Of a DNA stretch of 64,000 nucleotides, positions 23,507 to 35,544 are shown one piece after another. The translations under genes were made by a program, and so were the position numbers. The stretch's first letter is position 1, and each line of letters starts with the position of its first letter. The notes below the pieces were generated by a model. It did no database searches. It was given only the letters and a program-made list of their open reading frames with translations, and was not told the DNA's origin. The stretch comes from Gigaspora rosea (Eukaryota; Glomeromycota; Glomeromycetes; Diversisporales; Gigasporaceae). The DNA is taken from assembly GCA_003550325.1 (NCBI GenBank), contig QKWP01000077.1, forward strand, positions 335,717-399,716. Reading direction: 5' to 3'.

Positions 23507-23661
23507 ATTTCCGATCAGGCTAATTCAGACAGATTCAATCCCGAGCACTAGTTCGTGTTTCTTTACTTATTGATTTGATAGTTTATTTAATAAACTATCG
23601 AATCAATGAACACGAAATGGTACTCAGACTTGAATCTGTCTGAATTAGGCCGATCAGAAAT
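23507..23661. mobile_element. Foldback element, arms ~75 bp
   Basis: The sequence from ATTTCCGATCAGGC to its reverse GCCGATCAGAAAT folds on itself almost completely, with the centre at TTTATT|AATAAA and arms interrupted by a few mismatches and small bulges. The inner arms read TTGATTTGATAGTTTATT and the reverse. This is a MITE-like palindrome with no coding capacity. I could not define a target duplication. Confidence 0.75.
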
Positions 23662-25020
23662 ATCATACCTGATTTTTAATGCAAAGACTCCAACTGTCAA
23701 ATTCAATGTTGAATTGATCTAGAAAAACTTCAATTTCTTTTTTTTCACAAACATCAAATAAATTTTAATTATGCTTTTGGCAATTTTTTTTCTGCCTAAC
23801 TTCGTTCAGCCTCTTTTAAAGCTGGTCAACTTTATTTTTAATATTATACTTCATTACAACTAATTCTAAAATTCTAGGACAATAGAAAACTTGTCAATAG
23901 GAGGTTTCATAATTAACAGATAACTGACGTATTTTGAAAATAAGTAGGATTTTTTAAATAGTATTTATATTTTTTACTATGTTGAATTATAAATTGGAAA
24001 ATCAAATAAGATTCTCTGATTTTAATTATGAAACCCCTAATGAACGAATTAATAAAATTTTGATGCCTGTTGATGCCGAATTTATTTAATTCTGTGGTAA
24101 TTTATCAATTTGATCATTAGTATACATATATGGACATACTATTATTATTAATATTGCATCCAATTTTTACGCAGTAAGTCTTGACTATCAGAATATAAAC
24201 TCCGGAATTATGCCTTTCATATTGTATTTGTGAATTATAATAACGAAAGAACTGAACAAATACAATGGAAGCATTTCAGCCCAAATAGTGCTAAATATTC
24301 AAACTTTATTGAATTCTTTAAGGAGATATATAGCATACATCAATGAGATTGATGTACAATTGAAGAGATATGTAGCATACATCAGTGCATTTGATGTATA
24401 ATTATATATATGATATCAATATAGTCAATATATATACTACTAATCTAGCTATTTTATTGGCTGACCAAATAACCTTGATCATACGGTTATATAATCTTTA
24501 TTATGACTATATGACCTATGACTGGTCATATAGATCATATAGGTCATAATAGGTCATAGTACAACACTGGAATGTATGAGGGTTGACAATTGTTTTGATA
24601 AATAAAATATTTTTTTAGATTTAACCAGTAATTTAAACCTTTTTTGTCTTATAAAAAATATTATAGGATTAATGATTGGATCTGGCAAACTTAATTTTTT
24701 ATTAGAAGTGATATGAGTTAGTTGAATTTTAGTAATATAGGTAGAAATAAGATCAAATAAGTGTTGGAATCTAAATAACTCATGAGTTATTGATAGATGC
24801 CAGAAAAATGGATCAAAAAGTTTTTGAGTTATACAGAAGAAATTAAAACTGTAATCTATTATAAATATAATTGAAGAATTTTTATTAAATAATATATTAC
24901 TATTAAATAATATTTTTTAGTCATCATTTATAACAAGATATAAATATCAGTAGATAGTGTAAAATTTGATAAGAAAACTTTGTAGAAATATGATGACCTC
25001 TTTAATATGCTTTTGTATAT
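23662..25020. other. Gene-free stretch with small tandem repeat
   Basis: No coding region. Two tandem units of about 42 bp (GAGATATRTAGCATACATCA, then GATGTA-AATT) lie at 24323-24403. A TCATATAG/GGTCATA repeat lies at 24470-24560. The rest is AT-rich sequence. Confidence 0.5.
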
Positions 25021-25136
25021 ATTATTGGGCAAAATTGTCAAATAACGGTAATTCAGCAAATAAGCAAGTGCCACTTTTTATGTATATGTAGCCAATTATT
25101 TGTCAAATTATAGTATTCAACAATTTGCCCAATAAT
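25021..25136. repeat. Imperfect foldback, ~116 bp
   Basis: ATTATTGGGCAAAATTGTC at the left pairs with GACAA..CAATTTGCCCAATAAT at the right, with mismatches toward the centre. It is probably a short MITE. No clear target duplication. Confidence 0.55.
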
Positions 25137-25604
25137 GTTGTTATCAGGCATTTTATGATTATGATTGGTAAAGAGTTGCTCACTAAGTTTTAATTTGAAC
25201 TAGCATTTTGCCTGAGCCTTCATAACAGGAACATAAATTTAAGATAAAAATTTGATATCAATTTGCAAGCCACAATAAATCAAATTAGGATTATTGCAAC
25301 TTCTAACATGGATTACTATAAAAGTTCTGCTGCATGACTTGTTAACATGATTATAGTGATCAGTTTGCATGGAAATTATAATAATTCCAAAATTGTTATT
25401 GTAAAATTTAGCTACAGAATATGCTCATTATCTTATTGACTTCAATATATAAACAAAGGTTAGTTAATTTATGTTAGAATTATTGTAATTTTTATCATAT
25501 TACTATAAAAAATTCTGCTACAAACTTACTTGGCATATAATGTGTAGCTAAAAAACTTGTTGTACATAGGACTTATTTGCTACCAAGAGACCTTAGTATG
25601 TAGT
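25137..25604. repeat. Diverged repeat units related to 29400-29870
   Basis: Loose repeats share the words TTAGTTTGTATT, ATTATAATTTCTATCAT, ATTACTATAAAAAATTCTG and TTACAAACTTA at intervals of about 90 bp. The same words recur at 25930-26130, 29400-29870 and 63690-63840, so this is a dispersed repeat family. No coding. Confidence 0.5.
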
Positions 25605-25929
25605 TATAAGGGGTTCATATTATTTCGCCAACAATCACTTTACAATATAACATTCTACTGACAAATACTCACTGACAAATTCATTTTACCGACAGTTTGT
25701 TTCATCGAAGTTCATTTCACCGACAAGTTTTTTTCAAAAAGCACCCTAACTTTAGCCCTAATTCTACCTAATTCTACCCTGACCCTAATGACAATGACCA
25801 GAATTACTTTGTCGGTGAAATGAGCTTCGGTGAAATAAACTGTCAGTAAAATGAATGTGTCAGTGAATAATTGTCAGTGAAATGTTATGTTGGTGAAATA
25901 ATTGTCAATTAATTGATTGCCACCTTATA
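25605..25929. mobile_element. Inverted-repeat element with TTTCACCGACA words
   Basis: The outer ends TATAAGG ... CCTTATA bound about 325 bp. In the left half the words ACTGACAAA, ACCGACAGTTTG and TTTCACCGACAAG recur; the right half holds their reverse complements (TTGTCGGTGAAAT, AACTGTCAGTAAAAT). A similar layout with a related word (ATAGACAGTTCATTT) is at 33630-33930. Fragments lie at 3432-3500 and 4055-4095. Confidence 0.6.
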
Positions 25930-26158
25930 AGTTAGTTGCATTAAAATTATTATTATTGTAAAAAATTGTTACAATCTTACTCATTGTTCTAATAATATGA
26001 AATAGGTAAAGTTGAGATGGTTTGTATTGGAATAAAATATTGTGATTTCTATTGTGAACTGTTGTAAAAATTCTGTTACAAAACTTGCATGCCATTCCGG
26101 TAACAATAACTAAAAAATTTTGTTACAAACTTACATAATATACAAAGGGTATAGTATA

Positions 26159-26230
26159 GGGTCCATAGTCTAGTAGTCTAGGTGCCTATATTATATACTT
26201 GAGGTTTCTTGTTCAAGTTCTAGTAGATGA
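26159..26230 (+). repeat. tRNA-like remnant, possible SINE head
   Basis: About 72 bases resemble a tRNA gene of the Glu/Asp type. An A-box-like TAGTCTAGTAGTCTAGG sits near the start, and a B-box-like TGTTCAAGTTCT lies about 35 bases downstream. The acceptor stem does not pair well and the anticodon arm is degenerate, so it is not a functional tRNA. It could be the head of a tRNA-derived SINE or a decayed tRNA gene. Confidence 0.35.
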
Positions 26231-26630
26231 AAAAAGTATACAAATACTCATTCATACTTAGTAAAAGTCCACATGAATACTTGTTTGATAAAAGTTTCTG
26301 GCAAGAAGGATCCTTTGTAGAGAAAGTTAGAGTGATGAACACACAGGAACCTACAGGAACAGGTCTACGATACAAGGAACAACTCTGGTACATGTGAAAG
26401 AACTAAAATAGAAATCTACAAAGATAGAGAGAAGCTAAAAGCAGCTATACTTTGAGATGTGCAAAAAAGTGAGCAGGATGCACCAGGCTAGTAGTGGAAA
26501 TATGACAGAAGTATGCAGAAGCCAAGCTGGGCACACCAACAAAAATTACAGACAAAAACTAGAAGTAGTCTAGTACTATGAACTCTAGTTAGAAGTAACT
26601 TTAGTTACACAACATAGTCTATATCTTACC

Positions 26631-28880
26631 AGGACCCGAAATATACATAGATAGATAAGGTGGCTTTTAAATTTTTTATTAATTGCTGTACGCAAGACTT
26701 TTTTATAAGATCAGTACGCAAAATTTATACCTTACAATAAAAAAATTAAAAAATTACACAAAATAAAATTCTAACCTTAATTATAGTATATAAGCTATAG
26801 CGATTTATAGAATTATAATTTTTTAAAAAAATTCTCACGCATGTAAACTTGTGCATTAAGCTTCGAACACATCAGGAAAGTTTTTTTAATTTCTAAAACA
26901 AATAATTATGCGACCCTGCAGCAATTATTGAAAAAATTTTTTGCAGAGAAAAATAATAAAAAATAATATATTTTTATTAAAAAAAAAACTACAAAATATA
27001 TTACTAAAGCTACCACAAAAACGCCTTAGAAACACTACACAAACACTAAAAAACACCATAGAGGCATCATTCTTTTATCTAAATATCTAATATAATCTAA
27101 CCTCTCGAACTTTCCTATTCACTAAATCCCAACAATAGCACTAACGATGAACATATCTAGTAACGCACCAAAAAAGCAAGATACAATGGTCACAACAGTC
27201 ATCTAGTCCGAACCTGAAAAGAATTAGTACTGCAGAATATAACGATGAAGAAAAAAAAAAGAAACTGATACTTTGCTGTACAATTAAAAACTCGAATACC
27301 CAAGTAATGCGCCAGCGACGAAAGTGTTTCCAAACCAACAACAGTAATGTGCTAACAACGAAAAAACGCCGAAATGGCACTAATGAAAAAGCTTCTGGTA
27401 ATGTGCTAGCAGTAAAAGAGACTCCAAACTAGATGATACCAATGATAAAAAAAACTCTAGAAAAGCAAATGGATAAACATTAGTATGAATTTAAAAAAAA
27501 TACAAATAAGACAAAGAAACAAGAAAAAAATGTAAGAACTCACCCTGCCAAATTCCTAAAAATATCAGAAAGAGAATCCTTGCTAGCCAAGTTACCAAGG
27601 AAAGGTACAAAGGTCTAATTTATAGACAGAGAAGCCCTAGTTGATAAATGTCGATACTAGTCCAATATTCTGAAAGGTGCAAAATCTTACAAATCTTTAG
27701 CATTCTAACAATAAAAGTTCGTTATTAAAAAGATAAATTAATAATAAATAAAAACTAAAAAAAATACTTATCTTAGATCGTTTTTAGATTGTGAAAAAAG
27801 TAATCTAGATCTAATTTAGATCTATATCACGGGATGAATATTAAATACTGTAATAAATAAAATAAATAAAAATTAAATAAATAAAACATAAATACATTAT
27901 AAAAAAAATTTAATAACATTAAAAAAAATTTAAATAAAAAAATTTAAATAAAAAAATTTAAATAATAACTTAAATAAATAAAAAAATTTAAACAAAAAAA
28001 AATGTAAAAAAATTTAAATAAAAAAATTTGTTAAAAAAGAAAAAATATAAAAATCGAAAAAAAATAAAATAATTGTTTAAAATAAAAAAAAGTAAAAAAA
28101 ATAAATAAAAAAATTAAAATTAAAAAAGAAATAAAAAAAATAATTAAAAAAATAATATTCGAAGTAAATAAAAAAAATTTGAAATAATTAAAAAAATAAA
28201 TTGAAAAGATAAAAAAAAATTGAATAACAAAATAATTAAAAAAAACGAAAAAATAAAATAAAAAAAAAGTAAAAAAAAAGAAAATAAAAAAAAAGAAAAA
28301 AAAGCAATATTAGATTAGGGATTGAACTCAGGTAGAAAAAAAGAATATTAGATTAGAGAATGGACCCTGGTAGAAAATATTATTATATCGCCACTTAAGA
28401 TATATAATAATTTATCCGGATAACCCAGGTAGACTAATAATACCCGGGTGGAAATTTTTTCAACGGGTCCCAATCTCTATACAGTATTAGATATTATTAA
28501 AAAACCCCCCGATATTATTAAAAAAATCCTCAATATTATTAAAATAAAAAATAAGTAAATAAAAAAAAACTGTATTTTATTACTTTATTTATTTGTTTAT
28601 TTATTTATCGTCCTTATTTTGAATACCGTATGTACTTAAAAAAATAAAGTGGCTTAGGTCAAAACAAAGAGATAGCTTATTGTCAGACCAAATTTAGCCA
28701 AAAATACTCAAATTAAACTTTTACATGTAGAATTTTGATATACAAATACGCAATTTAAAAATCCAACCTTTTTAATAATTTATTAAAATAAGATGCAAAT
28801 TTAAATCTTACTTCATTTAATTTGTCTATAATGGCGATGCATTCTCTGACCTGACCTATCTATATATATTTTGGGGTCCT
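26631..28880. mobile_element. 2.25-kb non-autonomous DNA transposon, TSD ATCTTACC
   Basis: Inverted ends AGGACCCGAAATATACATAG and (reversed) AGGACCCCAAAATATATATAG continue with imperfect matching through GATAGGTCAGG. Exact 8-bp duplications ATCTTACC lie at 26623-26630 and 28881-28888. The interior is strongly A-rich on this strand (27840-28310 is almost only A and T, with AAATAAATAAAA words). It also has two copies of ATATTAGATTAG-GAATGGAC near 28310-28370. No transposase frame is visible. The 8-bp duplication suggests hAT or a related superfamily. A degraded relative is at 12526. Confidence 0.85.
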
Positions 28881-28888
28881 ATCTTACC

Positions 28889-30031
28889 ACATATGTGAGT
28901 CTTCTTATAATAGTAGCTTGCATACTGAAGCTAAAAGGATGTTAATTAGAAAGGCGAATACCTTAAAAACAGTTAAGATTCTGATAGCTGCAAGTTGAGG
29001 GCCTATTATGTGTAAGAAGCTGCTGTGTAGATACAAAATTACTTAGTAATAGGGAATTTTTTTGCCTCCTCATTCACCAAATAGGAAGTAAATCAAGCAA
29101 CAATTTATGAATGCTATGAACAATCTCCAATTACCTATTTGGGAGTTAAACCAGTATGAAAGATATAAAAAATACAATTGTAGAGGAATAAAGTAGGTTC
29201 AGAAGCATAAATCCTAGTTTGAGACTTATGGGAGTCCAAATTTGGGTAGAGTATAACTCAAGGATAAATTAGTCCTAAGTTCATAGTATAGGATTAGAAA
29301 TTGTACTATAATTACATATGTAACAATTAATATAAATAATAAAATATACATGAACAATGAGTTCACTCTATAAAAAAAAAAAAATTTAATAACATACTAT
29401 ACATAAAAAGGTTGTTAATTTTGCATTAAAATTGTGATTTCTATTAGGAATGCTATTAAAATCCTGTTACAAAATCCTCTTGCTATTCAGTGACCACAGT
29501 ATGCAGTTAAAATTGAGTTAATAAAAAATTTTATTACAAACCTTTAGTCATTATTCCAGTAACATTCACATGTTATTATGGAATAAGCCATTGTGGTTTA
29601 TATTGGTAATAGTGAAAAGGTTAATTAGTTTGTATTAAAGTTATTATAATTTCTATCATGAATTACTATAAAAAAAATTCTGTTACAAACTTATTAACAG
29701 ATAATACATTTTAAGATTGATGTGGTTTCTATCAAGAAATACTATAAAAAATTCTCATTATTCTAATAATCACAATATGTGGTTAGGATTTAGTTTGTTC
29801 ATGTTGAAATTATTATAGTTTCTATCATAAATTACTGTTATGAACCTTATTATTCTGGTGATACACAATATGTGACTCACTAATGCATGTTAATAATGTT
29901 ATCCATATCTTAGTTAATTTCAAAGATACAATGTGTGCATAACGAACGAAAGTCTATTTGTTAAATTTCAAAAAATAAATATAAATAGATGACAACTGAT
30001 TATTAGATCTATTACAATTATGATGAATATA
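28889..30031. repeat. Gene-free stretch with ~90-bp diverged repeat units
   Basis: From about 29400 to 29870 the sequence cycles through GTTACAAACTTA, a spacer, TTAGTTTGTATTAAAGTT, ATTATAATTTCTATCATGA and ATTACTATAAAAAATTCT, with a period near 90 bp. It is the same family as 25137-25604. 28889-29400 is featureless AT-rich sequence without genes. Confidence 0.5.
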
Positions 30032-30281
30032 TGGGCAGTCAAAAGTAGAAACCAAGGAAATTGTTTTTAGTAAGTTTTTTTTAAACTTTAAATTAAAATA
30101 TCTTGACAACTATTAAACCAAATATAATAAATTTTTTTTATTTTAATTCTATAACTATATAAAATTAAAATAAAAAAAATTTTATCAAGTTTGGTTTAAT
30201 AGTTGTTAAGATATTTTAATTTAAAGTCTAGAAAAAATTTACTTAGAAACAATTTTCTTGGTTTCTACTTTTGACTGCCCA
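30032..30281. mobile_element. Mariner-like foldback MITE (TA flanks)
   Basis: The 250-bp element has arms of about 110 bp that are near-perfect reverse complements from TGGGCAGTCAAAAGTAGAAA inward. TA lies on both sides (30030-30031, 30282-30283). It should form a long hairpin if transcribed. No coding capacity. Confidence 0.85.
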
Positions 30282-30447
30282 TATTATGATATTATTATGC
30301 AAATGATCATAATTACAGAATTAAATAGTATCGTCATACTAATCACTTTATTCTTAATTTTCTTACTGTCTAGTCTGACTATGGTTTTTGGATATAGCAA
30401 ATCAAAAACAGCAAAGTGCAATTGTATTATGATGTTGGTCTCCTAAC

Positions 30448-31994
30448 TAGGGTTGCGGTCCAAACCTACTAGTTTGGGATTTGGTAGAAACCCAAATAGT
30501 TTTTACTAGGTTTCGCAAAATGTGTTTAATTTGCCGTAATGTCAAACATTTTTGGCAAGTAATCTATATTACAGCCAAAAATCCCAAATTCTTACATGTA
30601 AAAACTGATTTGGGATTTATCCCAAATAAGGGGGAGTCAAATCATGTGATTAGCCACCAATCAAATTATAAGATTTTAATGATTGCCAGTAAAGCAAAAC
30701 AAGAAATAAAAGCAAAAAACTGAAAAATGCAAAAAACAGCAGTCTAAACCTACTTTGATGTGTTAATCAAAAATGTTGGAAATGCAATTTTGCTTATATA
30801 TATCTATCTAAAATCTTATCTAATCCTTATATAGGATAATCCTAATCCATAGGTTAATTGAAAATATTATTAAATATGAGTTGTCTCTGTCCCCCAAATA
30901 AGAAATGCAAATCGAGTCAAAAATGGTCACACAAACTTTAATAGTAAAAGGTTTCTTATTACAGTTGTACTTGTCATGACCATAGTATTTAGTATTTGGT
31001 ATTCTGTTATTTTATTTTTATGAATACGAAGATTATATTTGTAATTAATCATTTAACGGCTGATGCTAAAGTTGGCTGATGCTGAAGCTTTGACCTATTT
31101 TGATATAAAATTTTAAATTTTTTTTGGATGTTTTTTTCACTTTTGTCTTATAGGGTTAGGGTAGGGTTTGGATGTAGATTTTATATTTGTAGAGTATATG
31201 TGGATTTTAGCAGAGCTTATAGTTTCCAATCGAGACCCTTGAGCTTCAGCATCAGCCAACTTCAGCATCAGCCGTGACATTTAATATGGTAATATAATAC
31301 GATATCAATATACATCTTAACAGAAAAAATCAACTATAAGTATAACGCCCATGAACCTTAATGTCACAGAATAAAGCTAAGTGCATTTATTTACCAAATG
31401 AAGTAAAATGATTCAATTACTAATCTTGAGAAAATCTGGTCTCATCAGGGCATCAAATTGAAAAAATTCTGCTAGTTAACTATATTTAATTATTTGATAA
31501 TTATCCATTTTTACAACTGGGAAAGACAAATGCTTGAAATGTCTAATTTTGCTCTTGATTTTATATAGAAATATACTATTTAAAAAAAAGGATATTTTAT
31601 AGATGTTATATTAATTAACGATTGTCGGGTTTTAGATCGAATTAAAATTAATGGGATTATAAACTTGTTCAGAACGTGGTATATTTACGTAATGGGTTTT
31701 AAGGGCAAGTTAATATTCAATCTTTGTGATACAACACGGCCTCATAATGCCACGCGCAAATACTTTTAATTTGTGAACCTTAACATTTTAATATTGGTTG
31801 TTGTTAGATGCGCATATACATATTGCTATTTGTATTAGCAAATTTGATTGGTTTTTGAGTTTGACATTATCGAACAAAATGGGACTTATGTTTGGGTTTT
31901 AGTCATGACCCAAATTAGGTAGAAATCCCGAATTCCAAACCCAAACTACGCAGTAATGTCATAATGCGCAAAAGGGGTTTGGGGCGCAACCCTA
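30448..31994. mobile_element. 1.5-kb hAT-like element, TSD CTCCTAAC
   Basis: Ends are TAGGGTTGCGGTCCAAACC and (reversed) TAGGGTTGCGCCCCAAACC. Exact duplications CTCCTAAC lie at 30440-30447 and 31995-32002. The interior near both ends repeats the words TTTGGGATTT/AAACCCAAA. An open frame of 80 codons at 30481-30723 has no recognisable domain, so no transposase is supported. A smaller inverted-repeat element sits inside at 31056. Confidence 0.88.
31056..31275. mobile_element. MITE nested in the 30448 element
   Basis: The 220-bp element has inverted arms of about 38 bp, starting ACGGCTGATGCT and repeating GGCTGATGCTGAAGCT within each arm. Flanks ATCATTTA (31048-31055) and GACATTTA (31276-31283) agree at 6 of 8 bases. 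No coding capacity. Confidence 0.65.
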
Positions 31995-32002
31995 CTCCTA
32001 AC

Positions 32003-32885
32003 ATAAAATTAAAATATCATATGTCGTGATTTCGTCATTTTCGGCTACTGCCCAAATTAAATGATATAAGCATGATTACATGAAAAAAAACAAGAAAATT
32101 TTTCATGATCATATGAGTTTGTCGGATAATAGCAAATTAGTAAGCATATATGAGCACTTCGCTGCTCAATCTTAATTATAATAAGTTATTAAATAGTATT
32201 ATAGCTATAGATGCTGGAAAAATTAATTTCACCAATTTAACCAATTCAACATCAATTTCACCAATAATGGTGACATTATTTCACCAGCAACTTTTAATTA
32301 TTGTGTAATTTTCAACTATTTGCTTAATAAAAATTGAGATTTTAATTTGATTCGCTTTTGAATTAAATTGAAGACTTGATGAAAAGAATTACAGGTTAAT
32401 TAATATTAAATTTTTGACGTTTTTTTTCAATTTTTTTATATTTGATTTCAATTCGATCTCATGGGATGACTTTCGCTATTATTTGAGTGCCGCCAAGGGA
32501 AGCTGCGGTTCTTAAAATAGATTATGATTTTTCATAGTAATCTGTTTTTAGAACTGTGGTTTTCTCTTGGCGTCACCTAATTTTCAATTTACCGGTACAT
32601 AGTTTAAAGAATTTAATAAAAAATGAACCAAAACACAATATAATAAGAAGGATTGTATAGAAAGGTTTATTAGATTTGTATTATTCTATTGTTAAAGAGT
32701 ATCTTTAGCTCTTATCATTTTTAAAAAGTTAGATAATGGTGACTTTATTTTATCCGTTTCTGGGAAATTCATACTATGCTAATTTTATTTATTATTTTTT
32801 TTTTAAACAAAGCGAAAACTAAAATACTTTTAGTAATAAGATAGCTGTGCGACGTTGCCGCACTAAAACCAGGAATGTAGAGTAG
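32003..32885. other. Gene-free stretch with a foldback at 32487-32576
   Basis: The only structure I see is an imperfect hairpin at 32487-32576: GTGCCGCCAAGGGAA pairs with TTCTCTTGGCGTCAC, and the inner arms read CGGTTCTTAAAATAGATTA. The rest is AT-rich without coding signal. Confidence 0.5.
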
Positions 32886-33136
32886 TTATATATGTTGCAT
32901 CTGGAGTAGCCACCCTATCTACTTCAGATATCCGAAGTTACACAATCTAAAGTAGCTATTTTAAATATCTAAAGTGGCTACTGTATTTTAATATTAAAGT
33001 AGCTACTTTAGATATTTAAAATGGTTATTTCATATATCTAAAGTCGCTACTTTAAATATCTGAAGTGCCACTTTAAATATCTAAATTAGCTACATCAGAT
33101 AGCTATTTAAAGTTGCTACTCTATATGCAACATAAT
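32886..33136. mobile_element. MITE made of AGTAGCTACTTTAGATATCT repeats
   Basis: Outer ends ATATGTTGCAT ... ATGCAACATAAT are inverted. Between them, units of about 22 bp built on AAAGTAGCTACTTTA and GATATCTAAAGT recur about ten times in both orientations; each is itself near-palindromic. No coding capacity. Confidence 0.7.
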
Positions 33137-33253
33137 ATACTAGATCTTTAGCATGTTATAAGCTTTTGATAAGATATAACAATTGGATAATTCAGGAAAA
33201 AGCAAGAAATTTTTATGTACGGCCAATTACCATGTTATATGAGTGAGAGTGGT

Positions 33254-33310
33254 ATGGTCTTTCAAACTCAAATTAGTGTCGTCAACACTAATTTGAGTTT
33301 GAAAGACCAT
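33254..33310. repeat. Perfect 26-bp-arm hairpin
   Basis: The left arm ATGGTCTTTCAAACTCAAAT.. and its exact reverse complement are separated by CGTCA. The 26-bp stem has no mismatch. Confidence 0.9.
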
Positions 33311-33321
33311 CATTCAGACTA

Positions 33322-33480
33322 AGGGTGGGGAATGGGCCGTCCCATCGGAGCCAACGGGCTTTTTTGGAAATTAATTCGGGCCATCTTTCAAACACTGGTC
33401 ATATGATAAATTATCATATGAACATTGTTTTGAAAGATGGCCCGAATTAATTTCCGTTGGGGCGGCCCGTTCTCCACCCT
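33322..33480. mobile_element. Foldback MITE (AGGGTGG ends)
   Basis: The 159-bp element is palindromic over nearly its whole length, with ends AGGGTGGGGAATGGGCCG and CGGCCCGTTCTCCACCCT. The inner arms read GAAATTAATTCGGGCCATCT, and the centre lies around TATGATAAATTATCATA. A small asymmetric insertion occurs in the left arm. No certain target duplication. Confidence 0.8.
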
Positions 33481-33629
33481 ATTCTGCATTTTTGCAGTCA
33501 GAACCGGTCGATTAAAGGAGTTTTAGGTTTGATTCTCTTATAAAGCATATTTCAGGGTAAGAAATTGACTAAAAATCAACTGGTAGTTTATAACATGTAG
33601 ATATTCATGAATTGGCCAATTTAGAGGTT

Positions 33630-33930
33630 CACTTTATAGAAGTTTATTTCACAGACACCTTTTTTCATAGACAATTAATTCATAGGCAAGTTTATTTTAA
33701 AGACAATTAATTTACAGATAGTTCATTTCATAGACAGTTCATTTTATAGACATTCATTTTGTAAACTATTTTTAACGCTGATTCAGAAGTTGTTTGCTAT
33801 TAAAGACTGTCTATAAAATGAACTGTCGATAAATGAACTGTCTATAAAATGAGCTGTCTGTAAATTAATTGTCTTTAAATTAAACTTGTCTATAAATTGA
33901 TTGTCTGTTAAACAAAGATGTCTGTGAAAT
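33630..33930. mobile_element. Inverted-repeat element with ATAGACAGTTCATTT words
   Basis: The left half repeats TTTATAGACA, CATAGACAATTAATT and ATAGACAGTTCATTT. The right half carries their reverse complements (AAATGAACTGTCTATAAA). Ends are TTTATTTCACAGACA and the reverse TGTCTGTGAAATAAA. Its organisation resembles 25605-25929, so the two may be distant relatives. Confidence 0.6.
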
Positions 33931-35150
33931 AAATTATTAAGTGATAGGTAACTAAATTTAGATGATAAATTGGCAAACAATGAATTTAAGGAACGGAAAT
34001 CTTCTGATGTATTCGATTGCATAGACAATTAATCAACATAAAGTACTAACATGCAATAATTTTTCAAAGACAAATTAAATAATTTAGCATCACTAGAATT
34101 TTGGCAAAGAATGACCTGATGGCTTTCTACACATAAGATATAGATATGGGGACTAATTGTAATCAGAAAAATCGTTCTGCCAAAAAAAGTTGGCCCGGCC
34201 GGCACATCGGTCCATATCACTATACGGTGTTGTAAAATAAAAGAGCTTTAAAATTATAATTTGTCCTATTTAAATTTGCGTATGAACAAAGTAGAGAAAT
34301 TTTTAGAAATATATATATCATTAAAAATATTTTTAGTTACTATGCTCTCCTAATAAATCAACAAAATAAATATAAATCAACAAATTAATATCTGTAGATA
34401 TCGTTTACATTGTAAGTCACATGGTTTAATCAGTCAGAACTAGCAAATCAAATATTGGCTAAATGGTTAGCTAACGGTCTGTTTTACAGAATCTTTTGGA
34501 TATCTCCTCGTACTTTATGTTTATTCGGGATTTTTTTTTCTGAAATAGTCCCGACATTATTACTTATTTTTATTATGTGATTTTATACTAGACATTACTA
34601 TTAAATGCATGTTAATTAATTATTATTAAAATGAATTTGTATCAATTAATATCAAAATAACAGAAAAAAAGAAATGTTCAATGACCTTTGCACTATATTT
34701 TTGCTTTATGAAAATTTTATTTAACCCTTTGAAGAAATGTTAGTGATAATATCTTATAGATAATCAAAAATAAAAGGCATGTAATAAAAGCTAGCTTAAA
34801 ATATACTTAATCAAATTATTTTACAAAACATTTTAAATATCGAAATGAAATCTAATCGAAAATCTGAAATTTTACCTTTTAAGATACATGTAAAATTCAT
34901 TTATATATTTTTTTTACAATTTACAACTACATAATTACATTAATTTTTAAATCATAGAAATTTGAAAGTGCATCTAACTCTTGGGCCTTTGCGTTACCGA
35001 ATTTAGCTGGGCTGATATTTCAAAGCCCTACCTAGAAAAACTATGTACCCCCATATTTGATTGGATAGATATAAGACTATATAGTAGCTATGATAACGAT
35101 TTCTATAAACTTGCAATAAACCTAAATATTGACAATCCATGGGCTTTGGA
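33931..35150. other. Gene-free stretch
   Basis: AT-rich sequence. Short frames at 33783-34220 (minus) and 34981-35190 (plus) show no domain and no conservation I recognise. TAGGGTTGGATCGGTCT begins at 35151 and is treated as a possible transposon end. Confidence 0.45.
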
Positions 35151-35544
35151 TAGGGTTGGATCGGTCTGGTTAGTCCGTCTCGGTTTCTAATAAGACCGGT
35201 CCCTCGTCTCCTATTTTCATATGAGTGATTACTAATAATCGAAATAAATTCATGCAATAAGGGCCGTGACAAATATTACGTAATATCATGGGGGGAGGAG
35301 GTAAGTCAAAGTCTTACGTTACACATATATAATATATATAATTATATATATAATAATATATTACTAATATATTATAATTTTTAGCAATAATTAAACTTAT
35401 TTAAAATATAATTATATACTGAAATAATGTATTTTTGAGTGCTAAGAAAATTTATTTAGTAGCCAAAGGTATATTTCATTAGTAAAATTTTGCATAATGC
35501 CAAATTTTTATATTTTTATTAATTGATAATCCACCTGTCAACTG

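Noticed and set aside
30481..30723. 80-codon frame as transposase of the 30448 element
   Set aside because: It is too short and has no DDE, zinc-finger or dimerisation motif.
33526..33545. Possible tRNA T-arm (GGTTTGATTC)
   Set aside because: No matching acceptor, D or anticodon arms could be placed around it.
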